A DNA stretch of 51,916 nucleotides from Clostridium brassicae (GTDB lineage Bacteria; Bacillota; Clostridia; Clostridiales; Clostridiaceae). Made by a program: the position numbers and the translations under genes. A model generated the notes under the pieces. That model was not told the DNA's origin and did no database searches. It saw only the letters and a list, made by a program, of their open reading frames with translations. How positions within the stretch are numbered: the stretch's first letter is position 1; each line of letters begins with the position of its first letter. Of this stretch, positions 18,690 through 27,434 are shown one piece after another. The stretch covers positions 1 to 51,916 of the forward strand of contig NZ_JAPQFJ010000022.1 in the NCBI RefSeq assembly GCF_026738875.1. Direction: 5' to 3'.

Positions 18690-18840
18690 ATAAATATGCT
18701 TCTTAATTTCAGGTGGAGTTTTTGCTCCAGCTGAAAGTTACTAACAAAATTCTTAGTGGTTTCATTTCTTAGAAGTAATTATCCCTTAGTGAAAGCCTTT
18801 GTCCAAGAGCATCAGAGATGTACTCCAACTTTAAATAAGG
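18690..18840. repeat. Possible dispersed intergenic repeat with strong hairpin
   Basis: The block holds a strong hairpin, TTTCAGGTGGAG / CTCCAGCTGAAA (18707-18736, one G-G mismatch), then TTCTTAGTGG, AGTAATTATCCCTTAGTGA, and ACTCCAACTTTAAATAAG at its right edge. I have an impression that similar blocks occur many times between genes of botulinum/sporogenes-type genomes, but it appears only once here. Its right end overlaps the stop codon (TAA, 18831-18833) of the TIM-barrel gene. Confidence 0.35.
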
Positions 18841-19625
18841 TACTTTAATTCCTTTAAACTCTCAAAAGCTTTTTCTCTAGGCCTTACTTCAATAATATAT
18901 ACTATATCTCTTCCACCCATTTTTTGAAAATGCCATTTAAAATCTACATCTCCTGTTCCTATCACCTGATGATCACTTATCCCATTATTGTCATGAATAT
19001 GACAAGTTCTAATTCTATCTAAATGCTTTAGAAAAAATTCTACCTCTTCATATTTATTTTCATACGAGTGACCTATATCCCATGTTAAAAATAGCTCCTC
19101 TTCTCTTTCTAACATTTCTTCTAAAACTTCTTGAACTACTTTTTTAGGAAATCTCCCTGAATTTTCAACACACAATTTTAATTTTCCTTTTGAATAGTCT
19201 ATTAACTCCTTTAACGTGGAAATAAGCACATCTTTATATTCATCATAAAATAATTCGTCCATATATGTCTTTCTATCTGTTAGAGTAAAACATACTGCAC
19301 TTCCTATATGCATTGTCATTCTGCTTGCCCCAATATGAAACCCAAAATCTATAACTTCCTTTAATCTATTAATTGCAGCATCTCTAATCCCTTTTTGGAG
19401 CTGCAAAAGAGAAATATCTTCGGGTGCATGAAGGGTGAGTTCTATATCCTTATCTTTTCTATAACTATTTATTATACCTCTTTCTTCTTTTGAAAATTTT
19501 TCAGGGAAATAAATAGGCATATTTATATTAATTTCAACAGCATTAAATCCATTATTCTTTGCATAATCTATAGTATCATATATATTTTTCTCTCCTGCCG
19601 ATGCTGCATATCCAATATATTTCAT
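18831..19625 (-). CDS. Sugar-phosphate isomerase/epimerase-like TIM barrel protein
   Basis: 264 residues, ATG behind GAAGGGGGC. Xylose-isomerase-like/AP-endonuclease 2 fold (PF01261 type): GFNAVEININMP, LTLHAPEDISL, ASRMTMHIGS, LKLCVENSGRF, LFLTWDIGHSYE, IRTCHIHDNNG and YIIEVRP. The Glu, Asp, His and Glu at strand ends could bind a divalent metal as in the family. The substrate is unknown. It lies 174 bases downstream of serA on the same strand with inverted repeats between, so it may be separately transcribed or read at a low level from the serine operon. Confidence 0.75.
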   Translation of the reverse strand: MKYIGYAASAGEKNIYDTIDYAKNNGFNAVEININMPIYFPEKFSKEERGIINSYRKDKDIELTLHAPEDISLLQLQKGIRDAAINRLKEVIDFGFHIGASRMTMHIGSAVCFTLTDRKTYMDELFYDEYKDVLISTLKELIDYSKGKLKLCVENSGRFPKKVVQEVLEEMLEREEELFLTWDIGHSYENKYEEVEFFLKHLDRIRTCHIHDNNGISDHQVIGTGDVDFKWHFQKMGGRDIVYIIEVRPREKAFESLKELKYLI

Positions 19626-19701
19626 AATTGCCCCCTTCTTAATAGTAATTAATCCCTCACTACTAGTTTATGTGCTTTCCTGTGTTAAAAATCTCTACTG
19701 C

Positions 19702-19803
19702 TAATTGCTAATCTCTAACTTTGTAAAGATATTTTTATATTTTCTTAGAGACTAGCAATTATTTTAATTAGATGGTTACTATCATATAGTCACTAATTGC
19801 TAA
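19702..19803. repeat. Inverted and direct repeats between serA and the TIM-barrel gene
   Basis: TAATTGCTAATCTCTAA (19702-19718) and TTAGAGACTAGCAATTA (19745-19761) pair over 17 bp with one mismatch. A third copy of the core, TAATTGCTAA, lies at 19794-19803 across the serA stop. On the minus strand it could attenuate serA transcription. Confidence 0.45.
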
Positions 19804-21392
19804 AGTGTTGTTGTTTTTGCCTCTATTATATCTTTAACTTGTTTGAACTTTTCAAGAGATTCTTTTGAAATCTCATCATCAACATTCAATACCATTAAAG
19901 CCATATGCCCCTTAATTTTTCTACCTACCTGCATTGTAGCTACATTTATATTTTCAGTACCAATTATCGTTCCTACCCGGCCTATAACTCCTGGTACATC
20001 TCTATTCTGTACAAACAACATGTGTCTACTTGGTTTTACATCTACCTCATAACCCTGTATTTCTACAATTTTACCTTCATTTTTGCTTGACACTGTTCCC
20101 GATATTGTAAATTGTTCCATCTTATTATTAATTATTTTTATAGTAACTAAGTTAGAGTAATTGTTATGATTTTTATCCATTACCTCTTGACTTATGCCTA
20201 TTCCATTATTCTCTGCAATAATTTCTGAGTTAATATAATTTACTCTATCTGTACTTATAGGCTCTAATAACCCCTTTAAAAATGCCCTTTTAAGAATATC
20301 TATATCCACATTTATTGACTCTCCCCAATAAACAATATCCACATATTTTACAGGATGTGTATTTAGTTGATAATAAAACTTCCCTAAAGTTTCCGCAAGC
20401 TCAATATATGGTTTCATATCTCTTAGTTCTTCTGTTGTTATTCCAGGTAAATTAACTGCATTAGGAACCATTTCCCCTTTTATTCCATTAATGACTTGCT
20501 GAGCAATAGTAACACCCACATTTTCTTGCGCTTCCACTGTTGTAGCTCCTAAATGGGGAGTCACTGTCACACTTTTAAATTCATATAAATTACAAGAATA
20601 CCTAGGCTCCTCATCATGTACATCTAACCCTACACTCTTAATCTTACCACTCTTTAATCCATTATATAAAGCAGTTTCATCCATGAGTTTTCCTCTTGCT
20701 GCATTTACTATTCTTACTCCATCTTTCATTATTTCTATTTCACTCTCACCTATCATACCAATAGTTTCTTTTGTCTTAGGAGTATGAATAGTTATTATAT
20801 CCGCTTCTCTTAGGAGTTCCTCTAAAGCCTCTTTTTTCTCAGCACCAAACCTTTTATACCTCTCATCAGATATATATGGATCATAAGCAATTATCTTCAT
20901 TCCAAAAGATTTCATTCTTGTAGCAACAAGAGCTCCTATTTTTCCAAGACCTATTATTCCAAGAGTCTTATTATAAAGCTCATTCCCCATAAAAATCTCT
21001 CTTCCCCATTTCCCGCTTTTCAGATATTCATCAGCAAAAGTTAAATTTCTAGACCCTGCAAGTATATGAGCTATTGCAATTTCACAAGCTGATATAATAT
21101 TACTTTCAGGTGTATTTGCAATAATAACCCCTTTTTTTGTAGCCTCTGGAATATCTATGTTATCTACTCCATTACCTGCTCTACCTACGATTTTTAAATT
21201 CATAGCCTTATTCAAAAGCTCTTTATCTATTTTATTATCACTTCTTATTATGAGCCCCTCATATTCATGTATTTTGTTAAGTAAATCTTCTCTAGATATA
21301 TCTATACATACATCTACATCCATTTCTTTTCTTAAAAGCTCTACCCCTGCATCATCTATTCTTTCTGCTATTAAAACTTTACCCCTTTTCAT
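19800..21392 (-). CDS. serA: D-3-phosphoglycerate dehydrogenase
   Basis: 530 residues, the long SerA type. It oxidises 3-phosphoglycerate with NAD, the first step of serine synthesis. The substrate domain flanks an NAD-binding domain with GIIGLGKIGALVA; catalytic residues lie in VNAARG (Arg), DVHDEEP (Glu) and TPHLGATT (His). Residues about 315-450 are the allosteric-substrate-binding domain and 455-530 an ACT domain (MLFVQNRDVPGVIGRVGTII) that normally binds serine for feedback control. ATG behind GCGGGGGG. It is the second gene of the T-box controlled serine operon, 91 bases after the aminotransferase. Confidence 0.95.
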   Translation of the reverse strand: MKRGKVLIAERIDDAGVELLRKEMDVDVCIDISREDLLNKIHEYEGLIIRSDNKIDKELLNKAMNLKIVGRAGNGVDNIDIPEATKKGVIIANTPESNIISACEIAIAHILAGSRNLTFADEYLKSGKWGREIFMGNELYNKTLGIIGLGKIGALVATRMKSFGMKIIAYDPYISDERYKRFGAEKKEALEELLREADIITIHTPKTKETIGMIGESEIEIMKDGVRIVNAARGKLMDETALYNGLKSGKIKSVGLDVHDEEPRYSCNLYEFKSVTVTPHLGATTVEAQENVGVTIAQQVINGIKGEMVPNAVNLPGITTEELRDMKPYIELAETLGKFYYQLNTHPVKYVDIVYWGESINVDIDILKRAFLKGLLEPISTDRVNYINSEIIAENNGIGISQEVMDKNHNNYSNLVTIKIINNKMEQFTISGTVSSKNEGKIVEIQGYEVDVKPSRHMLFVQNRDVPGVIGRVGTIIGTENINVATMQVGRKIKGHMALMVLNVDDEISKESLEKFKQVKDIIEAKTTTL

Positions 21393-21483
21393 TTTTACCC
21401 CCCGCTAATTTAAAAATTTATAATTGTCTTTAATTTTATAACAATTCTTGTTTTTATATTTATTGAATATCATTTTAAATAAA

Positions 21484-22560
21484 TCATATACATCTTCTAA
21501 GTGCATTTAAGGTTTTCTCTATCATTTCTTCGTTTACACAACCCATATGCCCTATTCTTATCATTTTTCCTTTTAAATTTTGTTGTCCTCCTGCAATTAC
21601 TATTCCGAATTCATCTTCCATTCTCTTTTTTATGTCAGAAGCTATATTATCTTTATTAAAACTTATAGCTGTAACATTATTAGAAAGATAGTTTTTATCT
21701 GTATAAATATTAAGCCCCATTTTTTCTACTTCTACCCTAAGATTTTTAGCAAGTCTTTCATGTCTTGCATATACATTGTCAAGCCCCTCCTCTTCTATCA
21801 TTTTAAGTGCTTCATTAGTAGCTACAATCAATGAAACCGCTGGTGTATATGGATTTTGAGGCATTGATTTTTCAAGACTTTCCCTTGCTGACTTAAAATT
21901 AAAATAAAATTTAGGAAGATTAGATCTTTCTATAGCTTCCCAAGCTTTGTCACTAATACCTACAAAACTTAATCCTGGCGGTGTCATTAAAGCTTTCTGA
22001 GATGCTGTTACTAATACATCTATATTCCATTCATCCATTTTTGCTTCTATTCCACCAATGGAGCTTACTCCATCTACTATAAAAAGCTGATTTTTATCCT
22101 TCATAAATTCTCCTATTTCTTTTATGGGATTAACAGCTGCTGTAGATGTTTCATTGTGAGTTACTATAAGAGCTTTATGTTTTTCTAATAAATTATCTTT
22201 TATTTCTTGAAGAGTAACTCCTCTTCCCCAAGGTATGGAAAGTACATCTACATCCAATTCATAAGTTTTAGCAATTTTTATAAATCTATCACCAAACACT
22301 CCTATAGTAACTATTAAAACTTTGTCCCCTTTTGAAAATAAATTAGCTATAGAAGCTTCTAATCCCCCAGTTCCTGCACATGTTAGCGTAAGTACAGGAT
22401 TTTTAGTCTGAAATACATATTTAAGTCTATCTGTCATATCAGCCAAGATGTTACTAAACTCTTTTGTCCTGTGATGAAATACTACCTCGGACATTTTTTT
22501 TAAGACTCTATCAGGTACATTAGTTGGACCTGGTGTCATTAATAATTTATTTATCATCAT
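21484..22560 (-). CDS. Class V aminotransferase, probable phosphoserine/serine transaminase
   Basis: 358 residues, PLP-dependent class V fold related to serine-pyruvate/alanine-glyoxylate aminotransferases: LMTPGPTNVP at the start, CAGTGGLEASIANL, VTHNETSTAAVNP, FIVDGVSSIGG, and the PLP lysine in TASQKALMTPPG. Classical SerC differs, but in clostridia this type sits beside serA and is thought to supply phosphoserine transaminase activity. The serine-specific T-box and serA next door support a serine role. The start is the first of two adjacent ATGs behind GGGGGG. It is the first gene of the operon. The exact substrate is not proven. Confidence 0.85.
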   Translation of the reverse strand: MMINKLLMTPGPTNVPDRVLKKMSEVVFHHRTKEFSNILADMTDRLKYVFQTKNPVLTLTCAGTGGLEASIANLFSKGDKVLIVTIGVFGDRFIKIAKTYELDVDVLSIPWGRGVTLQEIKDNLLEKHKALIVTHNETSTAAVNPIKEIGEFMKDKNQLFIVDGVSSIGGIEAKMDEWNIDVLVTASQKALMTPPGLSFVGISDKAWEAIERSNLPKFYFNFKSARESLEKSMPQNPYTPAVSLIVATNEALKMIEEEGLDNVYARHERLAKNLRVEVEKMGLNIYTDKNYLSNNVTAISFNKDNIASDIKKRMEDEFGIVIAGGQQNLKGKMIRIGHMGCVNEEMIEKTLNALRRCI

Positions 22561-22684
22561 TGCCCCCCATTTATTAAATATTAATTATTTAATCGATTAA
22601 TTTTTGTAATTTTCTGTATTTATTTTTTACTATAGTTTATTATATCTGCAGTTATTGTTTACCATATATTTCAAATTACAGTTT

Positions 22685-22928
22685 CAACACATTAAAAAAA
22701 TCTCCATCCTCGACTATAGTCAAGGACGGAGACTGGAATGTCTACGTGGTACCACCTTATTTTACTGCCTAAACAGCCTCTTTACTTTAACGGGTAAATC
22801 CGATATAGGTTGTTACTCCTATACAGCCTTCAGGTCGGATTCAATAACTTTCATTGTGAATTTCCACCAAACATTCACTCTCTAAAAATGAAATATTATT
22901 TACTACTACCTTGCATAGCTTTTACTTT
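22685..22928 (-). promoter_or_regulatory. T-box riboswitch, serine-specific (UCC specifier)
   Basis: Leader of the aminotransferase-serA operon. The conserved T-box GGTGGTACCACG lies at 22745-22756 (minus strand). Stem I contains AGAGAGTG and a specifier region GAATCCGACC, in which UCC after GAA reads as a serine codon. Uncharged tRNA-Ser should stabilise the antiterminator and allow read-through. The competing terminator is at 22694-22731. The specifier call agrees with the downstream serine genes. Confidence 0.92.
22694..22731 (-). terminator. T-box regulated terminator
   Basis: CTCCGTCCTTGACTA and TAGTCGAGGATGGAG form a 15-bp stem with two wobbles or mismatches (22702-22731), followed on the minus strand by seven U's (22694-22700). 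Confidence 0.9.
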
Positions 22929-22934
22929 TGTATA

Positions 22935-22963
22935 ATTATAATAAAATAAAAATATTAATGCAA
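22935..22963 (-). promoter_or_regulatory. Promoter of the serine operon
   Basis: On the minus strand TTGCAT (22958-22963), a 17-base spacer, then TATAAT (22935-22940). Transcription would start near 22928, just ahead of the T-box leader. Confidence 0.8.
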
Positions 22964-23308
22964 CAATTATTTTTTTGAAAACCTTTACTTTATTTAACAA
23001 CATTTTTAATAATGTATTTATTTTATTTATATATCATATTCACCTCCCATATTATATTCTTCACCTATAATCGAACCATCATCAGCCCCATCCTCTAAAA
23101 TAGTAGCTGTTTTATTGTATTTCTTTATAAGTGTGTATATATAATTTATGCCTTTATCACTCTTAAATTTTATGATTTTATCCTTTATATTTATAAATTA
23201 GTAAAATAACCCTAAAATTGTTTATTGTTTTACTCATATTACTTAATATTACGTATAACTATCCATATCATTGTGATAAAATAATTCTAATAAGGGGTGA
23301 TTTTATAT
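22964..23308. other. Divergent intergenic region with a start-less open frame
   Basis: Between the serine promoter and the OmpR regulator. On the minus strand 23027-23197 stays open for 56 codons with natural-looking composition, ending in ADDGSIIGEEYNMGGEYDI, but it has no start codon or ribosome binding site and is closed upstream by TAA. It may be the tail of a lost gene. The rest holds the promoter of the rightward regulator. Confidence 0.4.
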
Positions 23309-23986
23309 ATGCAAAAGAAAATTCTTATTGTTGAAGATGAAAAAAAACTCTCTCAAATAATGTCTTTATATTTAGAAAAAGAAGGTTATTTAGTTACTAC
23401 AGCACAAGATGGTTTAGAAGGAGAAAATATATTAACTGAACATACTTTTGATCTTATAATATTAGATGTAATGATGCCTGGCATAGATGGTTGGTCCATT
23501 CTTAGAAAAATTAAATCTAAAAATAACACTCCAGTAATTTTAACTACTGCTCGTGGAGAAGAAGAAGATAGGATCTTTGGTTTAGAACTTGGAGCAGATG
23601 ATTATATGGTTAAACCTATAAGTATGAGAGAACTAATTCTTAGAGTAAATCTTAGAATTAAAAGTACATTTACTAATAAAAATAAGCAAATTATATTAGC
23701 AGATGCAGATATGATAATTGATGAGAATAAAAGAGAGGTTGTCGAAAAATCTCACATTATAAACCTAACTCCAAAAGAATTTGATCTCTTAGTATTCTTT
23801 TGTAAGAATTCGAATCAGGTTTTTAATCGCAGTCATCTTTTGGATAAAGTATGGGGATACGACTTTTCTGGCGATACTAGAACTGTAGATACTCATGTTA
23901 AAAATCTAAGAGAAAAATTGTCATTTTGCAGTCTAAATTTAAAAACTATTTGGGGTGTGGGCTATAAATTGGAGGTTAATTCATGA
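23309..23986 (+). CDS. OmpR/PhoB-family response regulator
   Basis: 225 residues from ATG 23309, behind AAGGGGTGA; a longer start at 23297 overlaps that site. Receiver domain: VEDE acidic pair, phospho-acceptor Asp in LIILDVMMPGIDGW, TTARG and the Lys in DDYMVKPIS. The winged helix (about 127-222) has LTPKEFDLLVFF and TVDTHVKNLREKL. It binds DNA as direct repeats after phosphorylation by the next gene's kinase. Its TGA stop overlaps the kinase ATG (ATGA), showing translational coupling. The regulon is unknown; the Pho-box-like array at 17.36 kb is one possible target. Confidence 0.93.
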   Translation: MQKKILIVEDEKKLSQIMSLYLEKEGYLVTTAQDGLEGENILTEHTFDLIILDVMMPGIDGWSILRKIKSKNNTPVILTTARGEEEDRIFGLELGADDYMVKPISMRELILRVNLRIKSTFTNKNKQIILADADMIIDENKREVVEKSHIINLTPKEFDLLVFFCKNSNQVFNRSHLLDKVWGYDFSGDTRTVDTHVKNLREKLSFCSLNLKTIWGVGYKLEVNS

Positions 23987-25287
23987 ATCTAAACAAAATA
24001 ACCTTAAAATTAATCAAATATTTTATATATATTATAAGTACTGCCATTTTAATTTGTTTTATTGGAAGCAGTACTTTTATATCTAAATTTTATAAACAAA
24101 CTCAATTAAAAACACTTCAAAAATCAGCTTACGACATTTATGAAGGTTTAAAGGAAGGATACATGTATGAAGATTTATCTATAAGTATAGTTGTTATAAA
24201 AGACAATAAAGTGATTCCTCTTGGAAGAAGAAAGATGGCAATACAAGGTGCTTTTAGAAACGTAGACTTTAATTCTCTTTCTACTGAGGGTACTTTTAAA
24301 AATATTGGGAATGAAAGTTTTTTATACTATAAGATGCCTACTGAATTAGGTGACATAATCGCTTTTGAAAATACTAAATATTCCTCTGATTATTTAAAAA
24401 TAATATATTTAACCCTACTTATAATATTCATTTTATCTATTATATTATGTATTCCTCTCATCTCTTATATAGGCAAAAAATTCACTAATCCAATTATTGA
24501 GCTAAAAAAATCATCACAAAAAATTGCTTCTGGAGACTTTAATTTTAATCCAAATATAAGAACTGGAGACGAAATTGAGGAACTAGCGATGAGCCTTCAA
24601 TCTATGGCTATAAATCTAGAAAAAAAATACGAACTTCAAAAAGACTTTATAGCAAATGTTTCTCATGATTTTAAAACCCCCTTAAGCATTATACGAAGCT
24701 ATAGCGAGGCTATAAAAGATGGATTAGTTGAAGGACAGGATATAAATAATTATGCTGGTGAAGTAATAGAAGAAGTTGATAGATTAAATAAACTAGTAAT
24801 AGAAATATTAGAGCTTTCCAAACTACAAAGTGGAAAAATACCTCTAAGCAAAGAATATCTAAACATAAAAACTTTATTAAAAGAATGTATTGAAAAATTT
24901 AGACCTCTTTCAAAAGAAAAAAATATTTCTCTTTTACTTAAAGGGGAGGAATTTAAAATATATGGAGATAGAACTTACCTTTTAAGAGTCATTTACAATT
25001 TTATAGATAATGCTCTAAAATTCAGCCCTTGTAATGAAGAAGTTTTAGTGTGTACATCTTATGTAAACAGTAATGTCAAAGTTTCAATTATAAATAAAGG
25101 AAACGGTATCTCTCAAAATATGTTAGAAAATATATGGCATAAGTATTATAAACACGAAAAAAGTGGTGGAATTGGCCTTGGCCTTCCTATATGTAGTGAA
25201 ATCTTAACCCTTCATAAATTTGAATATGGTGTAATTAGCAAAGAAAATCAGGAAACTGAATTCTATTTTTTAGCTCCTATAAAATAA
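23983..25287 (+). CDS. Sensor histidine kinase, partner of the upstream regulator
   Basis: 434 residues. Two membrane helices (about 10-33 and 138-162) bracket an outer sensor of about 100 residues without a recognised fold. A HAMP linker (about 163-215) leads to the dimerisation domain with H-box ANVSHDFKTPLSIIRSYSE, then the ATPase domain with FIDNALKFSP, NKGNGIS and GIGLGLPICSEIL. It phosphorylates the regulator encoded just upstream. The stimulus cannot be told from sequence. The transcript seems to end in the DnaA-box region that follows. Confidence 0.93.
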   Translation: MNLNKITLKLIKYFIYIISTAILICFIGSSTFISKFYKQTQLKTLQKSAYDIYEGLKEGYMYEDLSISIVVIKDNKVIPLGRRKMAIQGAFRNVDFNSLSTEGTFKNIGNESFLYYKMPTELGDIIAFENTKYSSDYLKIIYLTLLIIFILSIILCIPLISYIGKKFTNPIIELKKSSQKIASGDFNFNPNIRTGDEIEELAMSLQSMAINLEKKYELQKDFIANVSHDFKTPLSIIRSYSEAIKDGLVEGQDINNYAGEVIEEVDRLNKLVIEILELSKLQSGKIPLSKEYLNIKTLLKECIEKFRPLSKEKNISLLLKGEEFKIYGDRTYLLRVIYNFIDNALKFSPCNEEVLVCTSYVNSNVKVSIINKGNGISQNMLENIWHKYYKHEKSGGIGLGLPICSEILTLHKFEYGVISKENQETEFYFLAPIK

Positions 25288-25301
25288 ATATAGCTATTAA
25301 G

Positions 25302-25648
25302 ACAAGTTATGCACATTATCCACAATCTCTTGTGCATAACTTGTTAATGTTATGTTAATACACTTTCAAATTCAATGGATTATATTTACATTTATTGTAT
25401 TATGCTATAATTTATTAGACTATTCTTTATTATATTCTATTATATTTAAATTTATAGGATATGATTTTAGATATAATTCACATTATCCACAGCTAACTGT
25501 TATTAACTTGTGTATTCTATGTTAATTTAAGGTATAATATATTATAAAGTATAGTACTTTACTATAAATTTAACTGAAAATTCAACACATTTCCTTCATT
25601 GTTATACACATTATCCACAGTTATGTTAATAACTTGTGGATAATGTGT
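25302..25648. other. DnaA-box cluster 1 (three modules) in a gene-free region
   Basis: Boxes on plus: TTATGCACA 25307-25315 and TTATCCACA 25316-25324 directly joined; TTATCCACA 25483-25491; TTATACACA 25602-25610 and TTATCCACA 25611-25619 directly joined. On minus: 25331-25339 (TGTGCATAA) and 25635-25643 (TGTGGATAA). Modules 1 and 3 are also long hairpins (14-bp perfect, and about 19-bp with one bulge). dnaA and dnaN are absent, so this is not the main origin. DnaA titration or control of initiation is plausible. Confidence 0.6.
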
Positions 25649-25650
25649 TT

Positions 25651-26229
25651 TTAATGGCTAATTAATTTACCTTTTATTATTAACCTATGAGAAGCTACCC
25701 TTATAGGTGTACATGTTACTAAGGTAATTTCCCCTTCCTTTGTGTTATTTAACACTGAAACTTCTGTTGGTTTAACTACCATTTTTTTATAAACAATATA
25801 TTTATACTTCCCTTTTTTATTTTGAATATATATTTCATCATTTTCTTTTAACTCGTCTAATCTATTGAAAAATTCATTATAAGTATAACTTCTATGCCCA
25901 GCTATACAGCAATTTCCCTTATCACCTGGAAGAGGTGTATCTTTAAAATGTCCTACCGAATACTTCAGTGTATTTTTGTCAATCCCTTCACAAATAGGAA
26001 CTTTACAATCAATCTTAGGAATACTTAAAATTCCTATTGTACTATCTAAATTAGTATTACGTTCATCTTTATTATCGTTTATTTTAGAATCTATATCCTT
26101 TAATTGTTGATTAAATTCTTTTATTAAACTCTGCTCCTTCATATTACTCTTTATTCTTAAAAATAAAGCTGTTGTAATTATTAAAACTCCTATAAAAATA
26201 AGTGCAATACTTACTTTATTTTTTTTCAT
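25651..26229 (-). CDS. Sortase, class D-like
   Basis: 192 residues. An N-terminal membrane anchor (about 7-25) is followed by a charged stalk (30-55) and a catalytic sortase barrel. His is in CCIAGHRSYT, Cys in LVTCTP, and Arg in VASHRLIIKG, the three residues of sortase transpeptidases. The size and TLVTCTP context fit class D. It cleaves LPxT-type signals and links surface proteins to peptidoglycan. No protein with such a signal is encoded in this window, so its substrates are elsewhere. ATG behind GGGGGAAGG. It faces the two-component genes and ends beside the DnaA-box cluster. Confidence 0.88.
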   Translation of the reverse strand: MKKNKVSIALIFIGVLIITTALFLRIKSNMKEQSLIKEFNQQLKDIDSKINDNKDERNTNLDSTIGILSIPKIDCKVPICEGIDKNTLKYSVGHFKDTPLPGDKGNCCIAGHRSYTYNEFFNRLDELKENDEIYIQNKKGKYKYIVYKKMVVKPTEVSVLNNTKEGEITLVTCTPIRVASHRLIIKGKLISH

Positions 26230-26304
26230 ACACCTTCCCCCATAACATAATTAAATTTCCCCATTTAATTATACACTCGCTTTAACCATTGTCACAATTA
26301 TATT

Positions 26305-26333
26305 ATACCTTTAATATAATATAATTAAGGTAT
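26305..26333. promoter_or_regulatory. Inverted repeat in the sortase upstream region
   Basis: ATACCT (26305-26310) and AGGTAT (26328-26333) flank an AT-only core that also pairs with one bulge. It lies in the 303-base divergent region between the sortase and a small rightward gene. The region otherwise shows only a TATAAT near 26500 for the rightward gene. Confidence 0.3.
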
Positions 26334-26532
26334 TACCATATAACTCTCATAGCACTATCAGTTGCATTTTTCTTTAAATCACTTCCATTTAATATGTATA
26401 TTTTATTATTGTATCATTAATAATAACTGTATAATCTTAGTTTAATTTTTCACATAAAATTTTTTCAATTTTCAGTAAAGTAGTTAATTTTATGATATAA
26501 TATAATCATAATTATATATGAGAGGTGATATT

Positions 26533-26736
26533 ATGGATAATAAGATAATATATGTTGACTTTAAAAAAGCCTCTAAAAAAAGTAAACGTTATCTTAAGGG
26601 GAATAATACAAAATATTCAAATTATAAATCTTCTTATTTGATAAGAGTTTTTGATAAAATCAAATCTTTATTCAGTTATTGCCATAATAATAGATGTAAA
26701 AGTAGAGAACGTATAAGTTATAAACACTGGTTATAA
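26533..26736 (+). CDS. Small basic protein of unknown function
   Basis: 67 residues from ATG 26533, behind GAGAGGTGATA; a longer start at 26518 precedes that site. It starts MDNKIIYVDFKKASKKSKRYL, is very rich in Lys, Arg, Ser and Tyr, and has no membrane segment. It contains CHNNRC, two Cys five residues apart. No family is recognised. A good terminator follows at once, so it is a short monocistronic gene. The ribosome binding site and terminator make it likely real. Confidence 0.55.
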   Translation: MDNKIIYVDFKKASKKSKRYLKGNNTKYSNYKSSYLIRVFDKIKSLFSYCHNNRCKSRERISYKHWL

Positions 26737-26741
26737 TTATC

Positions 26742-26772
26742 ATCAAACTGCCCACTGCAGTTTGATTTTTTA
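26742..26772 (+). terminator. Terminator after the small basic protein gene
   Basis: ATCAAACTGC (26742-26751) pairs with GCAGTTTGAT (26757-26766), and TTTTTT follows. Confidence 0.85.
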
Positions 26773-26834
26773 TTCATAAATAATTTATAATAATTTTTAT
26801 AGATTATAATATAAATTCACTTGGAGGAATATAT

Positions 26835-27308
26835 ATGAGAGTAGGAATGGGATATGATGTACATAGATTAGCAGAAGATAGAAAACTTATTTTAGGCGGT
26901 ATAGAAATTCCTAATCCTTTAGGTCTTTTAGGTCATTCTGATGCCGATGTTCTTGTACACGCAATAATGGATAGCTTACTTGGAGCAGCTGCACTTGGAG
27001 ATATAGGAAAACATTTTCCTGACACCAATGCAAAATATAAAGGAATATCAAGTCTAAAACTTCTTAAAGAGGTAAAAAATTTATTGTATGAAGAGGGATA
27101 TAAAATCGTAAATATAGATGCCACAATAATAGCTGAAAAACCTAAAATGGCTCCACATATACCATTTATGGTAAAAAAAATATGTGCTGCTCTTGAAATT
27201 GATGAAAATAGACTAAACGTAAAGGCAACTACAGAAGAAGGGTTAGGGTTTACAGGAAGCGGAGAAGGAATAGCTAGTCAAAGCATTTGTCTTATCACAA
27301 AAAAATAA
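26835..27308 (+). CDS. ispF: 2-C-methyl-D-erythritol 2,4-cyclodiphosphate synthase
   Basis: 157 residues, full length. It forms the cyclic diphosphate intermediate of the non-mevalonate isoprenoid pathway with release of CMP. Family motifs: MGYDVHRL (zinc ligands Asp and His), [39 protein letters not shown], and C-terminal [23 protein letters not shown] behind TTGGAGG. It stands alone, with no ispD next to it. Confidence 0.97.
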   Translation: MRVGMGYDVHRLAEDRKLILGGIEIPNPLGLLGHSDADVLVHAIMDSLLGAAALGDIGKHFPDTNAKYKGISSLKLLKEVKNLLYEEGYKIVNIDATIIAEKPKMAPHIPFMVKKICAALEIDENRLNVKATTEEGLGFTGSGEGIASQSICLITKK

Positions 27309-27364
27309 TAGCTTTTATATTATAAACATAAAATTTTATCAGCAAACTCTCTATTTATAAATAA

Positions 27365-27399
27365 AATAGGGTTGTGGTTTATTAAACCACAACCCTATT
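27365..27399. terminator. Bidirectional terminator between ispF and the CoA-transferase genes
   Basis: AATAGGGTTGTGGTTTA and AAACCACAACCCTATT form a stem of at least 15 bp. The T-rich flank is on the minus strand, favouring the leftward CoA-transferase transcript. Confidence 0.75.
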
Positions 27400-27434
27400 A
27401 GTAAATAAACATCACATAATCTACAATATATTTA

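Noticed and set aside
22655-22885. 76-codon plus-strand ORF
   Set aside because: It is antisense to the T-box leader, which explains the sequence fully.
25302-25648. Chromosomal replication origin (oriC)
   Set aside because: DnaA boxes are present but dnaA, dnaN, recF and rpmH are not adjacent; a secondary DnaA-box cluster is the safer reading.
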